Positions 55,193-63,919 of a stretch of DNA of 64,000 nt are shown here, one piece after another. Source of the stretch: Planctomycetota bacterium (GTDB lineage Bacteria > Planctomycetota > Planctomycetia > Gemmatales > Gemmataceae); NCBI GenBank assembly GCA_016191165.1, contig JACPPF010000046.1, positions 1-64,000 on the forward strand. Direction: 5' to 3'. The position numbers were made by a program, and so were the translations under genes. Position 1 is the first letter of the stretch; each line of letters begins with the position of its first letter. The notes under the pieces are model-generated. The model was not told the DNA's origin. It was given only the letters and a program-made list of their open reading frames with translations, and searched no databases.

Positions 55193-55212
55193 GCTTTGCC
55201 GCAAGCGGCGAA
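55193..55212. repeat. Short hairpin in a GCGAACGC repeat remnant
   Basis: TTTGCCGC and GCGGCGAAA surround AA, within a partial family C sequence (GCGCGAACGCTTTGCCGCAA). It lies between convergent genes and could help end transcription. Confidence 0.45.
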
Positions 55213-55228
55213 AAAACCCGAACCCGCG

Positions 55229-55672
55229 TCAGCCGAAGATTTCGTTCAGTTTCTTTTGTCGATGGGCCAGCAACTTATCCAGATCCTTTTGAATGGCGGC
55301 GGCGGTCACGATCATGCCGAGCATGCCGCCGGGCGGTTCAAAGTCGATCGCCTCGACGATTTTCGCACCCGAGCCTGTCGCCTCGAAATGGTGGGAGTGC
55401 AGCCAGCGGGCGAACGGGCCTTGCTTTTGCTCCAGGGCGATTAGTTTTTCCAGGTCGAAGGCCGCTACTTCCTGAATGATTTGCTGCGAGATGCCCCAGC
55501 GCCGTCCCTTCCACACAAGCCGGGCGCCCGTTGTAATCACTGCTGGCGCGGACACCAGTTCCAGGTTCAACTCCGGCGGGGCCAGTTGCACGAGGTTCTT
55601 GGGTTTGCTGAAAAACGAGAACAGGTCGGCAACCGACGCGGAAACTTCCAGCGTGGCAGTATAATGAGGCAT
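55229..55672 (-). CDS. SRPBCC-superfamily (START-like) protein
   Basis: A 147-residue soluble protein of the polyketide-cyclase/SRPBCC fold, seen in the start MPHYTATLEVSASVADLFSFFSKPKNLVQLAPPELN and the terminal helix KDLDKLLAHRQKKLNEIFG. These proteins have a hydrophobic ligand-binding cleft. Relatives of this type (with a cell-division-inhibitor-like annotation in some genomes) have no established role. A REP-like sequence with a GAGCGAAGCGAA core precedes it. Confidence 0.8.
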   Translation of the reverse strand: MPHYTATLEVSASVADLFSFFSKPKNLVQLAPPELNLELVSAPAVITTGARLVWKGRRWGISQQIIQEVAAFDLEKLIALEQKQGPFARWLHSHHFEATGSGAKIVEAIDFEPPGGMLGMIVTAAAIQKDLDKLLAHRQKKLNEIFG

Positions 55673-55683
55673 GAAAAGTTCCT

Positions 55684-55716
55684 CAAGCCCCGGGGTGAGC
55701 GAAGCGAACCCCTCGG
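55684..55716. repeat. REP-like sequence with GAGCGAAGCGAA core
   Basis: CCCCGGGGTGAGCGAAGCGA followed by ACCCCTCGG, between the divergent SRPBCC and miaA genes. It has the same core as the element at 11197-11234. Confidence 0.55.
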
Positions 55717-55741
55717 ATCATGTTGATACCATACGCCACTC

Positions 55742-56734
55742 ATGTTGCCGACGCCATTCCAAAACGCGCTAGTTTTTACCGGGCCGACCGGTTCCGGCAA
55801 GACGAAACTCGCCATCGAACTGGCGCAGCGCCTCGACGCCGAGATCGTGTCGATGGATTCGATGGCACTGTATCGCCGGATGGACATCGGCACCGCCAAG
55901 CCGACGCAGGCCGAGCGAGCTTTGGCTCCGCACCACTTGCTCGACGTCCTGGAGCCGTGGGAATCCGCCAGCGTCGCGTGGTGGCTGGACGAGGCGAAAA
56001 AATGTTGCGCCGCGATTGAGAGTCGAGGTAAGCAAGTGCTGATCGTCGGCGGAACGCCACTCTACTTGAAGGCGCTTTTGTGCGGCCTGTTCGACGGTCC
56101 TCCCGCGGATGACGCGATACGGCAACGCCTTCGGCACGAAGCCGAACTCCTCGGTCCGGCTGCCCTACATCGGCGCTTGACAGCCCTCGATCCGCTGTCG
56201 GCCCAGCGCATTCATCCCAACGACGTTCGCCGCATGATCCGCGCCCTGGAGGTGCAGGAACTCACGGGCAGGCCGCTGAGCGCCTGGCAAACACAGTGGG
56301 GGGCCGACAGCGGACGGCAGGCATCCGGCAGCGGGCAGAGGTCGGGACATGGTGACAAGCCGGATTCCGCTTCTTTGCTGCCAGCTATCCTGTGGCTTGA
56401 CATTCCCCGCGATGAGCTTTACGCTCGCATCGATCGCCGTGTTGAAATGATGTTCGCATCCGGCCTGGTGGAGGAAGCGCGGCGTTTGCGCGGGCTGGAA
56501 ATGCCTCTGAGCAAGGAAGCGGAAAAGGCGGTCGGGTATCAGGAAATCTTTGACATGCTGGATGGAAAGGCTACACTGGATAAAACGATCACGTTAGTGC
56601 AAATGCGCAGTCGCAACCTGGCGAAACGGCAGATCACGTGGTTTCGTCATCTTCCCGATTGCCAGCCCGCCACGAAGGAATTGACATGGTCGCTCTTACA
56701 GTCCAAAATGAAGCAAAAGCGCGGCCTTTCGTAA
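55742..56734 (+). CDS. miaA: tRNA dimethylallyltransferase MiaA, with a low-complexity insertion
   Basis: Adds a dimethylallyl group to A37 of tRNAs reading UNN codons. The 330-residue protein has the P-loop GPTGSGKT (residues 14-21), the catalytic DSMALYRRMDIGTAKP, VGGTPLYLKALL, and the C-terminal EKAVGYQEI and RNLAKRQITWFR. Residues 187-211 (GADSGRQASGSGQRSGHGD and on) form a Ser/Gly-rich stretch not typical of MiaA, between the helical insertion and the strand ILWLDIPR. Its DNA (56300-56374, GACAGCGGACGGCAGGCATC) looks like inserted repeat sequence kept in frame. The start ATG 55742 has no strong ribosome-binding site. Function is likely retained. Confidence 0.92.
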   Translation: MLPTPFQNALVFTGPTGSGKTKLAIELAQRLDAEIVSMDSMALYRRMDIGTAKPTQAERALAPHHLLDVLEPWESASVAWWLDEAKKCCAAIESRGKQVLIVGGTPLYLKALLCGLFDGPPADDAIRQRLRHEAELLGPAALHRRLTALDPLSAQRIHPNDVRRMIRALEVQELTGRPLSAWQTQWGADSGRQASGSGQRSGHGDKPDSASLLPAILWLDIPRDELYARIDRRVEMMFASGLVEEARRLRGLEMPLSKEAEKAVGYQEIFDMLDGKATLDKTITLVQMRSRNLAKRQITWFRHLPDCQPATKELTWSLLQSKMKQKRGLS

Positions 56735-56762
56735 TCAAAGCAGCCAAGCCGAGGACAAATAC

Positions 56763-56884
56763 GAATCACGAAAACTCGAAAAAAAACACGAAACGAAATG
56801 CTTCAGGGAGTAATAGGGAAGGACGATAACAAGCCTCTTCCGCCTCCATTTCGTGTTTTCGTACTTTCGCGTTTTCGTGATTGA
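56763..56884. repeat. Inverted repeat rich in ACGAAAA
   Basis: Left arm GAATCACGAAAACTCGAAAA through CGAAATG (56763-56800) and right arm CATTTCGTGTTTTCGTACTT through GTGATTG (56847-56884) are near reverse complements. It lies between miaA and the FHA gene on the same strand. It resembles widely dispersed bacterial intergenic palindromes. Confidence 0.75.
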
Positions 56885-56931
56885 ATCTTGTATCCGACCG
56901 GCGCAGGCCATCCCTAAGGAGCCCACCACCC

Positions 56932-57672
56932 ATGGCGAGAGCCTCGGTGACGTTTCAGGTGTTGGAAGGAATTGATCGCGGGCGTGTTTACCGCGAGTTG
57001 CCAATCCCCGTGTCCATCGGCCGGGAGGAGGGCAACACGCTGCGCCTCAACGACGAACGCGTGAGCCGCTTCCACGCCAAGGTCCAGGTTGACGACGACG
57101 ATTACATCTTGACTGACCTGGAAAGCACGAACGGCACCCGGGTCAATGGTACCGCGATTCAGATACGCCGGCTGCGCGTGGGCGACCGGGTCGGCGTGGG
57201 CCGGTCGCTTTTGCTCTTTGGATCCAACGAGGAGATCGCCGCCCGGATGGCCAGTCTCGCTGGCGTCGGCGCAACACCTTCCCCGCTGGCCCTCGGCGGC
57301 GATGCCGAGCTTCTGGGCGAACCGAACAGCGATCGGCAGACGCTCGCCGGGCAACTTGATCTCAACCTCGATTTCGACGTCAACCTCGCCGAGCCAGCAC
57401 GCCTGACATCCGACGCGCTTTTCATCGGCACCAAGGCATTGCCGCCGCTTCCGCTCAAGATGACCCCGTCGCAAGCCGCCCGTTTGGCGGAGATTCTCGA
57501 TTACCTGCACCAGGGCCTGACCCAAGCGACGGAGAACATTCAGGCCAAGGACGACGGCACTCAGGTGACCCTCGATTACACCGACTGGCAGCGCGTGGTC
57601 GCGATTCAGATGTTGCTCGCTCGCTATTTACGTCTGGTCGCCGACCCGCCGGAAATGGATGAGAAGGCTTGA
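56932..57672 (+). CDS. FHA-domain protein
   Basis: A 246-residue protein whose N-terminal 100 residues form a forkhead-associated domain: VSIGREEGNTLRLND, VSRFHAKV and LTDLESTNGTRVNG carry the arginine, serine-histidine and asparagine residues that bind phosphothreonine. The rest is helical and acidic with no catalytic motif. It probably reads phosphorylation by Ser/Thr kinases such as the one at 32757. The start ATG 56932 follows AAGGAG. An inverted repeat separates it from miaA. Confidence 0.88.
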   Translation: MARASVTFQVLEGIDRGRVYRELPIPVSIGREEGNTLRLNDERVSRFHAKVQVDDDDYILTDLESTNGTRVNGTAIQIRRLRVGDRVGVGRSLLLFGSNEEIAARMASLAGVGATPSPLALGGDAELLGEPNSDRQTLAGQLDLNLDFDVNLAEPARLTSDALFIGTKALPPLPLKMTPSQAARLAEILDYLHQGLTQATENIQAKDDGTQVTLDYTDWQRVVAIQMLLARYLRLVADPPEMDEKA

Positions 57673-57806
57673 CGCCGCCGGCGGCTTCGCGCTCTCACGG
57701 CGCCAGGCGAACGCTACGCCGCAAGCAGCGAATTCCGGGCGCTGACAAAACACCTCACAGTAAGCACGTCAAGCTATACTCCGCGCGGTCAGAACTGACA
57801 CATGTA

Positions 57807-57864
57807 CTAGCCCGCAGCGTAAGCAAGGGTCTGCTCACATTACCCTTGCTTACGCTGCGGGCTG
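57807..57864. repeat. Family A palindrome
   Basis: CTAGCCCGCAGCGTAAGCAA paired with the right arm TTGCTTACGCTGCGGGCTGG. Same family as the copies in the MITE at 41655 and 41751. Confidence 0.8.
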
Positions 57865-58169
57865 GCAGGTTCCAATGTGTCACACCTGCCCGCGCGAGGT
57901 ATAACCCGAACGGAGCAATCTCTCAGATTCGACCGAGGCAAGACACTTTTGAATCGCTTCGTTCTTAATGTGCGCTCGCTCTGGCCTGTTGGCGACGGCG
58001 ACCGAAGGCCAAGGCGGCTGGGTTGATCTGGCTGAACCGATTATCGTGAGGGCCGGAGAAGCGTTCATTGCGGTGCCAGCGGAGCAAGACCGATGAAAAT
58101 CGGAAATCCCTGGATAGCCCGGTCGAAAAAAATGCACGCGCAGGGACTGGCGAGAAGCGCCAAGAAAAA

Positions 58170-58189
58170 ATATCAAAATCGTTTGATAT
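58170..58189. promoter_or_regulatory. Candidate operator palindrome
   Basis: ATATCAAA and TTTGATAT flank ATCG, about 140 bp before the gene at 58330. The form suits a dimeric regulator, but no regulator gene is adjacent. Confidence 0.3.
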
Positions 58190-58329
58190 CGCATTGGCCA
58201 CCGATCAGGCTCATGGTTGGTATGGCCGAGTCCTCGACGTAACGGCGAACCCTCGCTCCTGACCAAGGGGAACGGAAGGGGCGGCTGTCTTGCCTTTCTC
58301 GAAAACAACATGATCTGAGAGGATATTCT

Positions 58330-59001
58330 ATGTCGCAGGCTGAGATGAAAAAAAAAGGCGCCTGGAGGCAGGTTGCCGTGGTAACTGACAAAAAGAGTGT
58401 TCCGGTTGGTTCAAGCACATTGATGAGCGTTGACGGGGACCACTACATCGTGACCGTGAACGGTAAGCCGTTCCAGACAGGAAACGTGAAGGTTGAGGGC
58501 GAGCATTCCCCGCGGCAAGCGGACGTGATTGTTTCAGATGGGCCTCACGCGGGAAAAACCTTGTTGCTGATTTCCAAAGTCGAGGGAGACGTGTTGATAT
58601 CGTGTATGGCCCCACCTGGAGCGCCGCGGCCAACGGAATTCAAAAGTGAACCAGGGAGCGGTCATACTCTCAGTGTCTGGCTGCGAACGGAATCCACCAG
58701 CGTCGCGCCGATCGCGCCTTTGACTCGGAGAACGTGGTTAGCGTTGGGCGTCTTGGTCTTTCTGGCATTGATTGCCTGGTCGGCGCGAGGGGACCTGGAA
58801 AATAACGTCGCCCACTGGGCCGCCATGTTGGCGGGCGGGGTCGCCTGCATGCTTCTCATCACGGCCGTGGGCGTCTACTCGCGTTGGCCATTGCCGACGA
58901 CCGTGGCTACGGGGCTCGGATTCACGATCGCGCTCGGCGTTTTGAGGAAGTGCGTGGAGCAGTCACACCGGCAATGGGTGAGTTTGGCGCTATTGTGGTA
59001 A
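58330..59001 (+). CDS. TIGR03067-like domain protein with C-terminal membrane segments, possible frameshift
   Basis: A 223-residue protein. Residues 10-115 resemble the planctomycete TIGR03067 domain (MSVDGDHYIVTVNGKPFQTG, SDGPHAGKTLLLI, RPTEFKSEPGSGHTL). After this come membrane segments (WLALGVLVFLALIAW, MLAGGVACMLLITAVG and a third near the end). Most TIGR03067 proteins instead have an N-terminal signal. The frame ends abruptly with WVSLALLW, while another frame from about 58950 to 59075 reads a further hydrophobic segment (IVVSGSTALVVSLVATACFM). A frameshift near 58960 is likely, so the natural protein may be about 25 residues longer. Confidence 0.65.
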   Translation: MSQAEMKKKGAWRQVAVVTDKKSVPVGSSTLMSVDGDHYIVTVNGKPFQTGNVKVEGEHSPRQADVIVSDGPHAGKTLLLISKVEGDVLISCMAPPGAPRPTEFKSEPGSGHTLSVWLRTESTSVAPIAPLTRRTWLALGVLVFLALIAWSARGDLENNVAHWAAMLAGGVACMLLITAVGVYSRWPLPTTVATGLGFTIALGVLRKCVEQSHRQWVSLALLW

Positions 59002-59150
59002 GCGGTTCGACGGCCTTGGTCGTGTCCCTGGTCGCCACGGCCTGTTTCATGCAAGTGGCTAAAAGAGTTGAGTAACGTAAGGCAGTCATGCCAATCGAAA
59101 CCGCCGGCCCCTGGGTCGCCGTCACGAGAAAAGTGGCGCTTTCCGACTAG

Positions 59151-59186
59151 GTTTGGCGCACGCACGACGCCGGGCGAGCGCCAAAC
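59151..59186. repeat. Palindromic repeat between convergent genes
   Basis: GTTTGGCGCACGC and the complementary GGGCGAGCGCCAAAC flank a short loop. It resembles family C and lies just beyond the tssH stop. Confidence 0.65.
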
Positions 59187-59203
59187 CCAGGCGGCGATCC
59201 GGG

Positions 59204-61879
59204 TCAGTTGATGGTGTAGATGAATTTCCCATCCGGCGAACCCGCGACGTGGACCGAGGTGATTGCCGTGCCTTCGACCGTACGGTTCAAGATTTCGCTC
59301 GCCATCTCCGGCAGCATCGTGCCGGTCAGGATGTGGTCCACGTTGCGAGCGCCGCTTTCCACTTCCTTGCATCGGCTCGTGATCGTCGTCACCAGGCTGT
59401 CGTCGTAGGTGAAATCGGCGCGGTGGTTCTCCTTCAAGCGGTCGCCGATCTTCTTCAGTTGCAGCTTCGTGATGTTCTGCAACATCTTGTCATCGAGCGG
59501 GAAATACGGCACGATCGTGATACGGCCAAGCAGGGCGGGCTTGAACGACTTGAGCAGGTCAGGCCGCAGCGCCTGAGCAAGCGTTTCCGCATCGGGCTTG
59601 GTGTCGGGATCGGCACAGAGTTTCATGATGGTGTCGGTGCCGACGTTGGATGTCAGGATGATGATCGTGTTCTTGAAGTTGATGTCGTTGCCCGACGAAT
59701 CCTGAAGCATGCCCTTGTCAAACACTTGATAGAAGAGCTCCTGAACGTCAGTGTGGGCCTTCTCGACCTCGTCGAGCAAGACGATGCAATAGGGTTTGCG
59801 GCGCACGGGATCGGTGAGGGCGCCGGGCTCGCCGTAGCCGACGAGGCCCTTGGCGGAGCCGGTGAGGTTGGAGATTTTGTGCGATTCCTTGTATTCGGAC
59901 ATGTTGATGATGACCATGTTGCGGTCGCCGCCGTAGAGGATATCGGCGAGTGACATGGCGGTTTCGGTTTTACCGACGCCGGACGGGCCGACGAGCATGA
60001 AGACGCCGATGGGCCGGCGCGGGTCGGTGAGGTTGGCGCGCGAGGTGCGGATGCGCTGAGCGATCGCCTCCAGGCCATGGTCCTGGCCGATGACGCGCTC
60101 CGCCATGCGGTCCTTGAGTGACAGAACGGCCTGAATCTCGTTGCGCACCATCTTGCCAAGCGGGATGCCGGTCCAGCCGGACACGACCGCGGCAATCGCC
60201 TGGCCGCCGACGACGGGCAGCACCAGCGGGTCTTCGCCTTGCACCTCCATCAGCATCTTTTCGGCCTTGTTGAGTTCGGTGCGCGTTTCGAGTTCCTGGT
60301 CGCCGGTCAGGCGTTCCTTGGCGTCGGCCTTGGCGACCCGATGCGCGTCGAGCTTGGCGGCGAGCGCTTGCACTTGCTCGGCGAGTTTCTTTTCTTCCTC
60401 CCAGCGTTTTTCCAGCGCGGCGAGGTTCGCGGCGATGGCGGTCTTTTTCTCGTTCAGGTCGGCGGCGCGTTGCTTGTGATCGACGCCGTGGCTCGTCTCG
60501 CGGTCCAGGGCCGTGAGTTCGACATCGATGCGTTCGACATCGCGGCGGGCATCCTGGATGGCGGGCGGAATCGATGTCTGGCTCAGCGCGACGCGAGCGC
60601 AGGCCGTGTCGAGCAGGCTGACTGATTTGTCCGGAAGCTGACGATCCGTGATGTAGCGATGCGAGAGCTTGACGGCTTCCTCGACGGCCTCATCGAGAAT
60701 GCGGACCTTGTGATGTTTTTCCATGGTGGCGGCGATGCCGCGCATCATGGCGATCGCCTTGGCGATGTCGGGCTCATCGACCTTGACGACCTGAAATCGG
60801 CGTTTGAGGGCGGGGTCGCCTTCGAAGTATTTCTTGTACTCCAGCCAGGTGGTCGCCGCGATGGTGCGCAATTCGCCACGGGCCAGGGCGGGCTTGAGCA
60901 GGTTGGCGGCATCGCCCTGTCCCGCCTGGCCGCCGGCGCCGATCATGGTATGGGCTTCGTCGATGAAAAGGATGATCGGGGTGGGGGACGACTTCACTTC
61001 CTGAATGACGGTCTTCAGGCGATTCTCGAATTCGCCCTTCACGCCGGCGCCGGCTTGCAGCAAGCCGAGGTCGAGCGTGCGCAGGACGACATTTTTGAGA
61101 GGCGGCGGGACATCGCCGGCGACGATCTGTAGTGCGAACCCTTCGACGACCGCCGTCTTGCCGACGCCTGCTTCGCCCGTGAGGATCGGGTTGTTTTGCC
61201 TACGACGCGTCAGGATGTCGATGACCTGGCGAATCTCGAAGTCGCGGCCAATCACCGGATCGATCTTGCCCTGACGCGCCTGCTCGGTGAGGTTGGTCGT
61301 ATATTGGTCGAGCGCTGGCGTTTTGCTGTTCGCCACCGCTCCCGGACTGCCACCGGTGGCACCGGGGCCGGCGGCAGGGCTGTCGCTGACGTCGTATTGA
61401 TCCTCATTCATTCCTTTAAGGAGGGTCGGCGCATCCTTGACGAATTGCTCGGCCGGGATTTTCGCGAAGCTCGGGCAGGCATCGAGCAATCGCCGCGAGA
61501 GTGTGGCATTTGCGAGCAAGGCGGCGACGAGGTAGCCGGTGCGGACCTTGAATGATTGGCAGTTGAGGGAGGTCACGACCCAGCCTTCACGCAGCCAGTC
61601 GAGGATGTCGACGGACAGTTCGGGCGCCCGCGAGTTGCCGGTCTTGAGCTTGTCGAGCGCCTTGGTCAATTCGCGGACGGCGGCGCCGGTCTCGACGTCG
61701 TATTGTTTGAAGATGCGCGGGATATCGGAATCATTCGCTTCGATCATCTTCAACAAGAAGTGCTCAATCTCCACGCTGTAGTTGGTGCGCGACAGGCAGA
61801 GCCCGGCGGCGCTTTCGAGAGCCCGTTTGCACACGGGATTCAGTTTGCCGACCAAGGTTTTCAGGGGAAGCGAGGCCAT
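59204..61879 (-). CDS. tssH: Type VI secretion ATPase TssH (ClpV)
   Basis: AAA+ unfoldase that recycles the contracted TssBC sheath of the type VI secretion system. The 891-residue protein has an N-terminal Clp domain (residues 1-160) for sheath binding, a first Walker A GEAGVGKT at about 235-242, a middle coiled-coil region, and a second Walker A GPSGVGKT at 631-638. ClpV hallmarks such as GGQAGQGDAANLLKPALARGELRTI and VVSGWTGIPLGKM are present. The start ATG 61879 has GGAG upstream; GTG 61891 is an alternative. tssF lies upstream on the same strand, with a family A palindrome between. Confidence 0.95.
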   Translation of the reverse strand: MASLPLKTLVGKLNPVCKRALESAAGLCLSRTNYSVEIEHFLLKMIEANDSDIPRIFKQYDVETGAAVRELTKALDKLKTGNSRAPELSVDILDWLREGWVVTSLNCQSFKVRTGYLVAALLANATLSRRLLDACPSFAKIPAEQFVKDAPTLLKGMNEDQYDVSDSPAAGPGATGGSPGAVANSKTPALDQYTTNLTEQARQGKIDPVIGRDFEIRQVIDILTRRRQNNPILTGEAGVGKTAVVEGFALQIVAGDVPPPLKNVVLRTLDLGLLQAGAGVKGEFENRLKTVIQEVKSSPTPIILFIDEAHTMIGAGGQAGQGDAANLLKPALARGELRTIAATTWLEYKKYFEGDPALKRRFQVVKVDEPDIAKAIAMMRGIAATMEKHHKVRILDEAVEEAVKLSHRYITDRQLPDKSVSLLDTACARVALSQTSIPPAIQDARRDVERIDVELTALDRETSHGVDHKQRAADLNEKKTAIAANLAALEKRWEEEKKLAEQVQALAAKLDAHRVAKADAKERLTGDQELETRTELNKAEKMLMEVQGEDPLVLPVVGGQAIAAVVSGWTGIPLGKMVRNEIQAVLSLKDRMAERVIGQDHGLEAIAQRIRTSRANLTDPRRPIGVFMLVGPSGVGKTETAMSLADILYGGDRNMVIINMSEYKESHKISNLTGSAKGLVGYGEPGALTDPVRRKPYCIVLLDEVEKAHTDVQELFYQVFDKGMLQDSSGNDINFKNTIIILTSNVGTDTIMKLCADPDTKPDAETLAQALRPDLLKSFKPALLGRITIVPYFPLDDKMLQNITKLQLKKIGDRLKENHRADFTYDDSLVTTITSRCKEVESGARNVDHILTGTMLPEMASEILNRTVEGTAITSVHVAGSPDGKFIYTIN

Positions 61880-61918
61880 GTTATTCTCCACGTTTTTGGT
61901 GATGAGTCAAATTACCTA

Positions 61919-61979
61919 CTAGCCCGGAGCGCAAGCGACGGGTATCCGCGAGTATCCCGGCGCTTGCGCTCCGGGCTGG
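61919..61979. repeat. Family A palindrome between tssF and tssH
   Basis: CTAGCCCGGAGCGCAAGCGA and the complementary CGCTTGCGCTCCGGGCTGG arm. It sits between two genes that read in the same direction, so it may reduce transcription into tssH or protect upstream mRNA. Confidence 0.8.
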
Positions 61980-61997
61980 TAAGCGTTCTGTGTTCTA

Positions 61998-63848
61998 TCA
62001 AAGCAGCGGAATCTCGCCCGTTCGCGCGGGCCATTTTCGCAGCGGCGCCAGCGGCGTGTTGACAATTAACTCGGTGAACGAGTTTGAGGTAGCGTATAGA
62101 CTCAGGAAGCGATTGAGGACAGCGCTAAACAAAAAAGCACCGCGCAGCGGGAATTTGGTCGGGTCCAGTTCCACGGTCACCTCGACCCCGCGGCACAGGC
62201 CTCGCTTCGGATCGCTTGGCACCCGGCCCAGGACGCGGCGGTAGTTGACATCGAGAAGGCCTTCGACGATTTGCAGGGCCTGATCCTTCAGATGCTTCTG
62301 TCCCGCCGCGGGGTCCGAAAAGTCGTAGAGCTTGAGAATATCCCGCAGAGCGGCCCGGCCGGGTATCCCTTCTTGCAACGACAACGGGTTGGGGGATAGA
62401 TGCGAGATCAGCTCCCAGGCGCCGCCGGTGCGCGCCGCGGGGCGCAGCGGCGGCGTAGGGAAGCGCAGGCATTTCACTTCGCACGGGGCAGGCACGTCCA
62501 GCGTCCAGCCAATCGCCGGGCGCGCGGCGGCGATGCGCGACGGCAGGTCGCGGTTCATGCACAAGATTTGCACGTCCAGCATCTCGTCGCTCGGCCAGCG
62601 CGTTTCAAAGTGGAGATTCACCAGGGCGAGATCGACTTCCGTGCCCGTGTCGTCTTCTTCCAGGGAACGTTGACGCGTCGTGTACCAAAAAATCCGTCCG
62701 CCGCGCGTGCCCTGGGCATGCTCCAGCGCGTAGAACGGCGGATAGTCGGTCGTGCGGTTGGCTGTCGGGTCCGTGCTGGTCACCTTCGTCACCGCATAGA
62801 CCTCGAAGGATTTCGGAGACATGCGGTCGGCCACGATGCGATACGCCGCCTGTCGCGGCCGAAGCGGGATCGGCTCAACCGTCTTGTCAAACAGATTGAC
62901 CACCGGCGTGCAGCCAAGCCGAAACGTTTCGGTGTTCACGCCCTGTTCGAGAGCCTTGGAGGTATTCTTGCAAAAGATGTACACGTCGCACTTTCGACCC
63001 AGACCGGCGCGGTTGGAAAGTGTCTGCCAGCCTGTGAGGTCGATGAATTGAAATTTTGCGGGGAACGTGAAAAACTCGGTAAACAGGCGATAGCCCATGC
63101 GAGCATTTTCAGAATAGGGGAGTAATCCCTCCGCGGGCCCAAATCCAACGGAGTGTAGAGAGTTTTCAGGGTTCAGGGCGACGGGGGTGTTGCTCGTGGC
63201 GGCCTTGTCGGGCACGAAAACAACCTGGATCGCGTCGTTAAGAATGATCTCGTACAGATCGGGGACGAGTTGCGGATCGCCGTGCAGAAACAAGCGCAAG
63301 GCATCGATCTGAAGTTGCGCGAACGTCAACTCGCCCACGCATTCGAGTTCCAACCGAACCGCGGCCACGGCGCCGGCGGGCGGTTGCAACCCGGAAGGGA
63401 ACGGCGGCGCGCGAAAGCTCGCTCGATTCAAGCGGATCGGCCACAACCTCACCGGGTAGGCGGTGCGAAACTTGCACGCGATCGGCTCGGTAGCCGCTTC
63501 GATCAGGCTGCCGCGGTCGATCAGGAAACCGCCTGGCATTTGAACGCGGGCCGGGTCGCTCTCGAATTGCAGCAAAGCCATGGACGGAATCGGCGCGAGG
63601 AAGTGCGGATAAAGGAACTGCAACAGGCCGTCGGTGAGTTCAGGATATTCGTCCTCGATCTTGGCGTGCGTGCGGCCGGCCAGGAGCGCGAACGTTTCGA
63701 GCAAGCGTTGGACGTAGGGGTCGGAACTGCCGGTCGCCTCGATGCCGAGTCGCTGGGCCGCGTTGGGATGACGCCGCGCGAACTCCTGGGTTAGCAGGTT
63801 GATGTAGCGGAGTTCGCGCTCGTAGTAGGGGAAGAGGTGGTCGATCAT
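61998..63848 (-). CDS. tssF: Type VI secretion baseplate protein TssF
   Basis: Baseplate wedge component of the type VI secretion system, partner of TssG. The 616-residue protein begins with the family signature YYERELRYINLLTQEFARRHPNAAQRLGIE and contains DPYVQRLLETFALLAGRTHAKIEDEYPELTDGLLQFLYPH, FTFPAKFQFIDLTGW and, near the end, GVEVTVELDP and FLSLYATSNSFTEL. The length fits the usual 580-620. The start ATG 63848 matches the family N-terminus. It lies between tssH downstream and another T6SS-region gene upstream, of which only the tail is in the window. Confidence 0.95.
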   Translation of the reverse strand: MIDHLFPYYERELRYINLLTQEFARRHPNAAQRLGIEATGSSDPYVQRLLETFALLAGRTHAKIEDEYPELTDGLLQFLYPHFLAPIPSMALLQFESDPARVQMPGGFLIDRGSLIEAATEPIACKFRTAYPVRLWPIRLNRASFRAPPFPSGLQPPAGAVAAVRLELECVGELTFAQLQIDALRLFLHGDPQLVPDLYEIILNDAIQVVFVPDKAATSNTPVALNPENSLHSVGFGPAEGLLPYSENARMGYRLFTEFFTFPAKFQFIDLTGWQTLSNRAGLGRKCDVYIFCKNTSKALEQGVNTETFRLGCTPVVNLFDKTVEPIPLRPRQAAYRIVADRMSPKSFEVYAVTKVTSTDPTANRTTDYPPFYALEHAQGTRGGRIFWYTTRQRSLEEDDTGTEVDLALVNLHFETRWPSDEMLDVQILCMNRDLPSRIAAARPAIGWTLDVPAPCEVKCLRFPTPPLRPAARTGGAWELISHLSPNPLSLQEGIPGRAALRDILKLYDFSDPAAGQKHLKDQALQIVEGLLDVNYRRVLGRVPSDPKRGLCRGVEVTVELDPTKFPLRGAFLFSAVLNRFLSLYATSNSFTELIVNTPLAPLRKWPARTGEIPLL

Positions 63849-63919
63849 GGGAAAGGCGAATTAGCCGCTTGTGACTTGGGGTTCACACAACGCCGCGCGA
63901 ACACCAGGCCAACAGCGGA

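Larger units (their letters stand above)
57673..58329. other. Intergenic region with repeats and a possible operator
   Basis: A 657-bp gap on the plus strand. It starts with a partial family C sequence (near 57690-57735), then a family A palindrome (57807-57864), then an 8-bp-arm palindrome ATATCAAA-ATCG-TTTGATAT (58170-58189). The open frames across it show no family features. Confidence 0.5.
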
